A DNA stretch of 14,090 nucleotides. It comes from Oscillospiraceae bacterium. Its GTDB lineage: Bacteria > Bacillota > Clostridia > Oscillospirales > Oscillospiraceae. The notes beneath the pieces are model-generated. The model did not search any database and had not been told where the DNA came from. It was given only the letters and a program-made list of their open reading frames with translations. Below, piece after piece: positions 13,864 through 14,090 of the stretch; position 1 is the first letter of the stretch; each line of letters begins with the position of its first letter. The DNA is taken from contig JAEDKB010000027.1 in the NCBI GenBank assembly GCA_016296045.1, positions 1 through 14,090 on the forward strand. Direction: 5' to 3'. Both the position numbers and the translations under genes were made by a program.

Positions 13864-14090
13864 AATTTCATCAACGCTCCGATCGCTGCTGCCGCTGTTT
13901 TTGATCTCGATTGCGCTTTCAGCGCTGATGGTCGGGGTTTTCGTTCTGATCGGACGATACGATCGGACGGTTTTGTTTGGCGCACTGCTCGGAACCGCGG
14001 CATCGATCATAAATTTTATCGCTATGACGATTTCGCTGCTCCATGCGGAGAAAGCGGAATCTTCCGCAAAGGCTGTTTTGAAGGTGCGCG
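13838..14090 (+). CDS. atpI: ATP synthase subunit I-like membrane protein, partial
   Basis: A frame with GTG start at 13838 and GGGGAAGG just upstream overlaps the end of the AtpZ-like gene by 26 bases and runs off the window with 84 codons seen. It shows a short basic N-terminus, a hydrophobic helix (about residues 17-38), a second (about 46-67) containing GALLGTAASIINFIAM, and then a charged segment with alanines. This is the pattern of the AtpI/subunit I family, in which a G-x-x-x-(G/A) helix is followed by NF. The remaining helices and probably atpB lie beyond the edge. The start codon was chosen for the ribosome site. Confidence 0.7.
   Translation, partial: MRATEKQNKISSTLRSLLPLFLISIALSALMVGVFVLIGRYDRTVLFGALLGTAASIINFIAMTISLLHAEKAESSAKAVLKVR

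Overview
This window looks like the chromosome of a Clostridia-class Firmicute, most likely a gut Oscillospiraceae/Ruminococcaceae type. The grounds are moderate GC, strong AGGAG-type ribosome binding sites, many translationally coupled genes, the mnmE/rsmG/mnmG set, a lipoprotein M3 peptidase, an acetyl-type MetA paired with MetY, and an atpZ-atpI pair. That placement is inference from gene content; no rRNA or other marker is present. No complete insertion sequence, prophage, CRISPR array or tRNA is visible.

Region 1 (about 150-9100) is a run of minus-strand genes, read right to left: an RlmI-like rRNA methyltransferase, an inositol-monophosphatase family enzyme, a lipoprotein M3 metallopeptidase, MnmE, a DUF3267-type membrane protein, RsmG, MnmG and a NUDIX hydrolase. 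Most are spaced by 25 bases or less or overlap by 4, so they are probably co-transcribed in blocks. Candidate internal promoters lie before the phosphatase and before mnmG. MnmE and MnmG together modify the tRNA wobble uridine and RsmG methylates 16S rRNA, so the core theme is RNA modification for translation. Past the NUDIX gene is a strong palindrome and a possible small ORF running off the window edge.

Region 2 (9098-9498) is a 401-base non-coding gap. It holds a 158-base element (9248-9405) bounded by imperfect 22-base terminal inverted repeats and packed with five hairpins. It resembles a MITE/REPIN-like element or a structured RNA and is the least explained feature here. A plus-strand nicotinamidase-like cysteine hydrolase follows, closed by a shared convergent terminator.

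Region 3 (10048-13462, minus strand) is a methionine block: a near-consensus promoter, an untranslated leader, metY (O-acetylhomoserine sulfhydrylase), a GNAT acetyltransferase, metA and a second GNAT. MetA carries Glu111, the residue associated with acetyl-CoA use, so it should supply O-acetylhomoserine to MetY. The leader has a 20-codon reading frame, an antiterminator-like hairpin overlapping that frame's stop codon, and a mutually exclusive intrinsic terminator. This is the layout of a ribosome-mediated attenuator. I see no SAM riboswitch or T-box signature.

Region 4 (13520-14090, plus strand) starts from a divergent promoter and contains an AtpZ-like protein followed by an overlapping ATP synthase subunit I-like gene cut off by the window end. 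It is probably the start of an F1Fo-ATP synthase operon.
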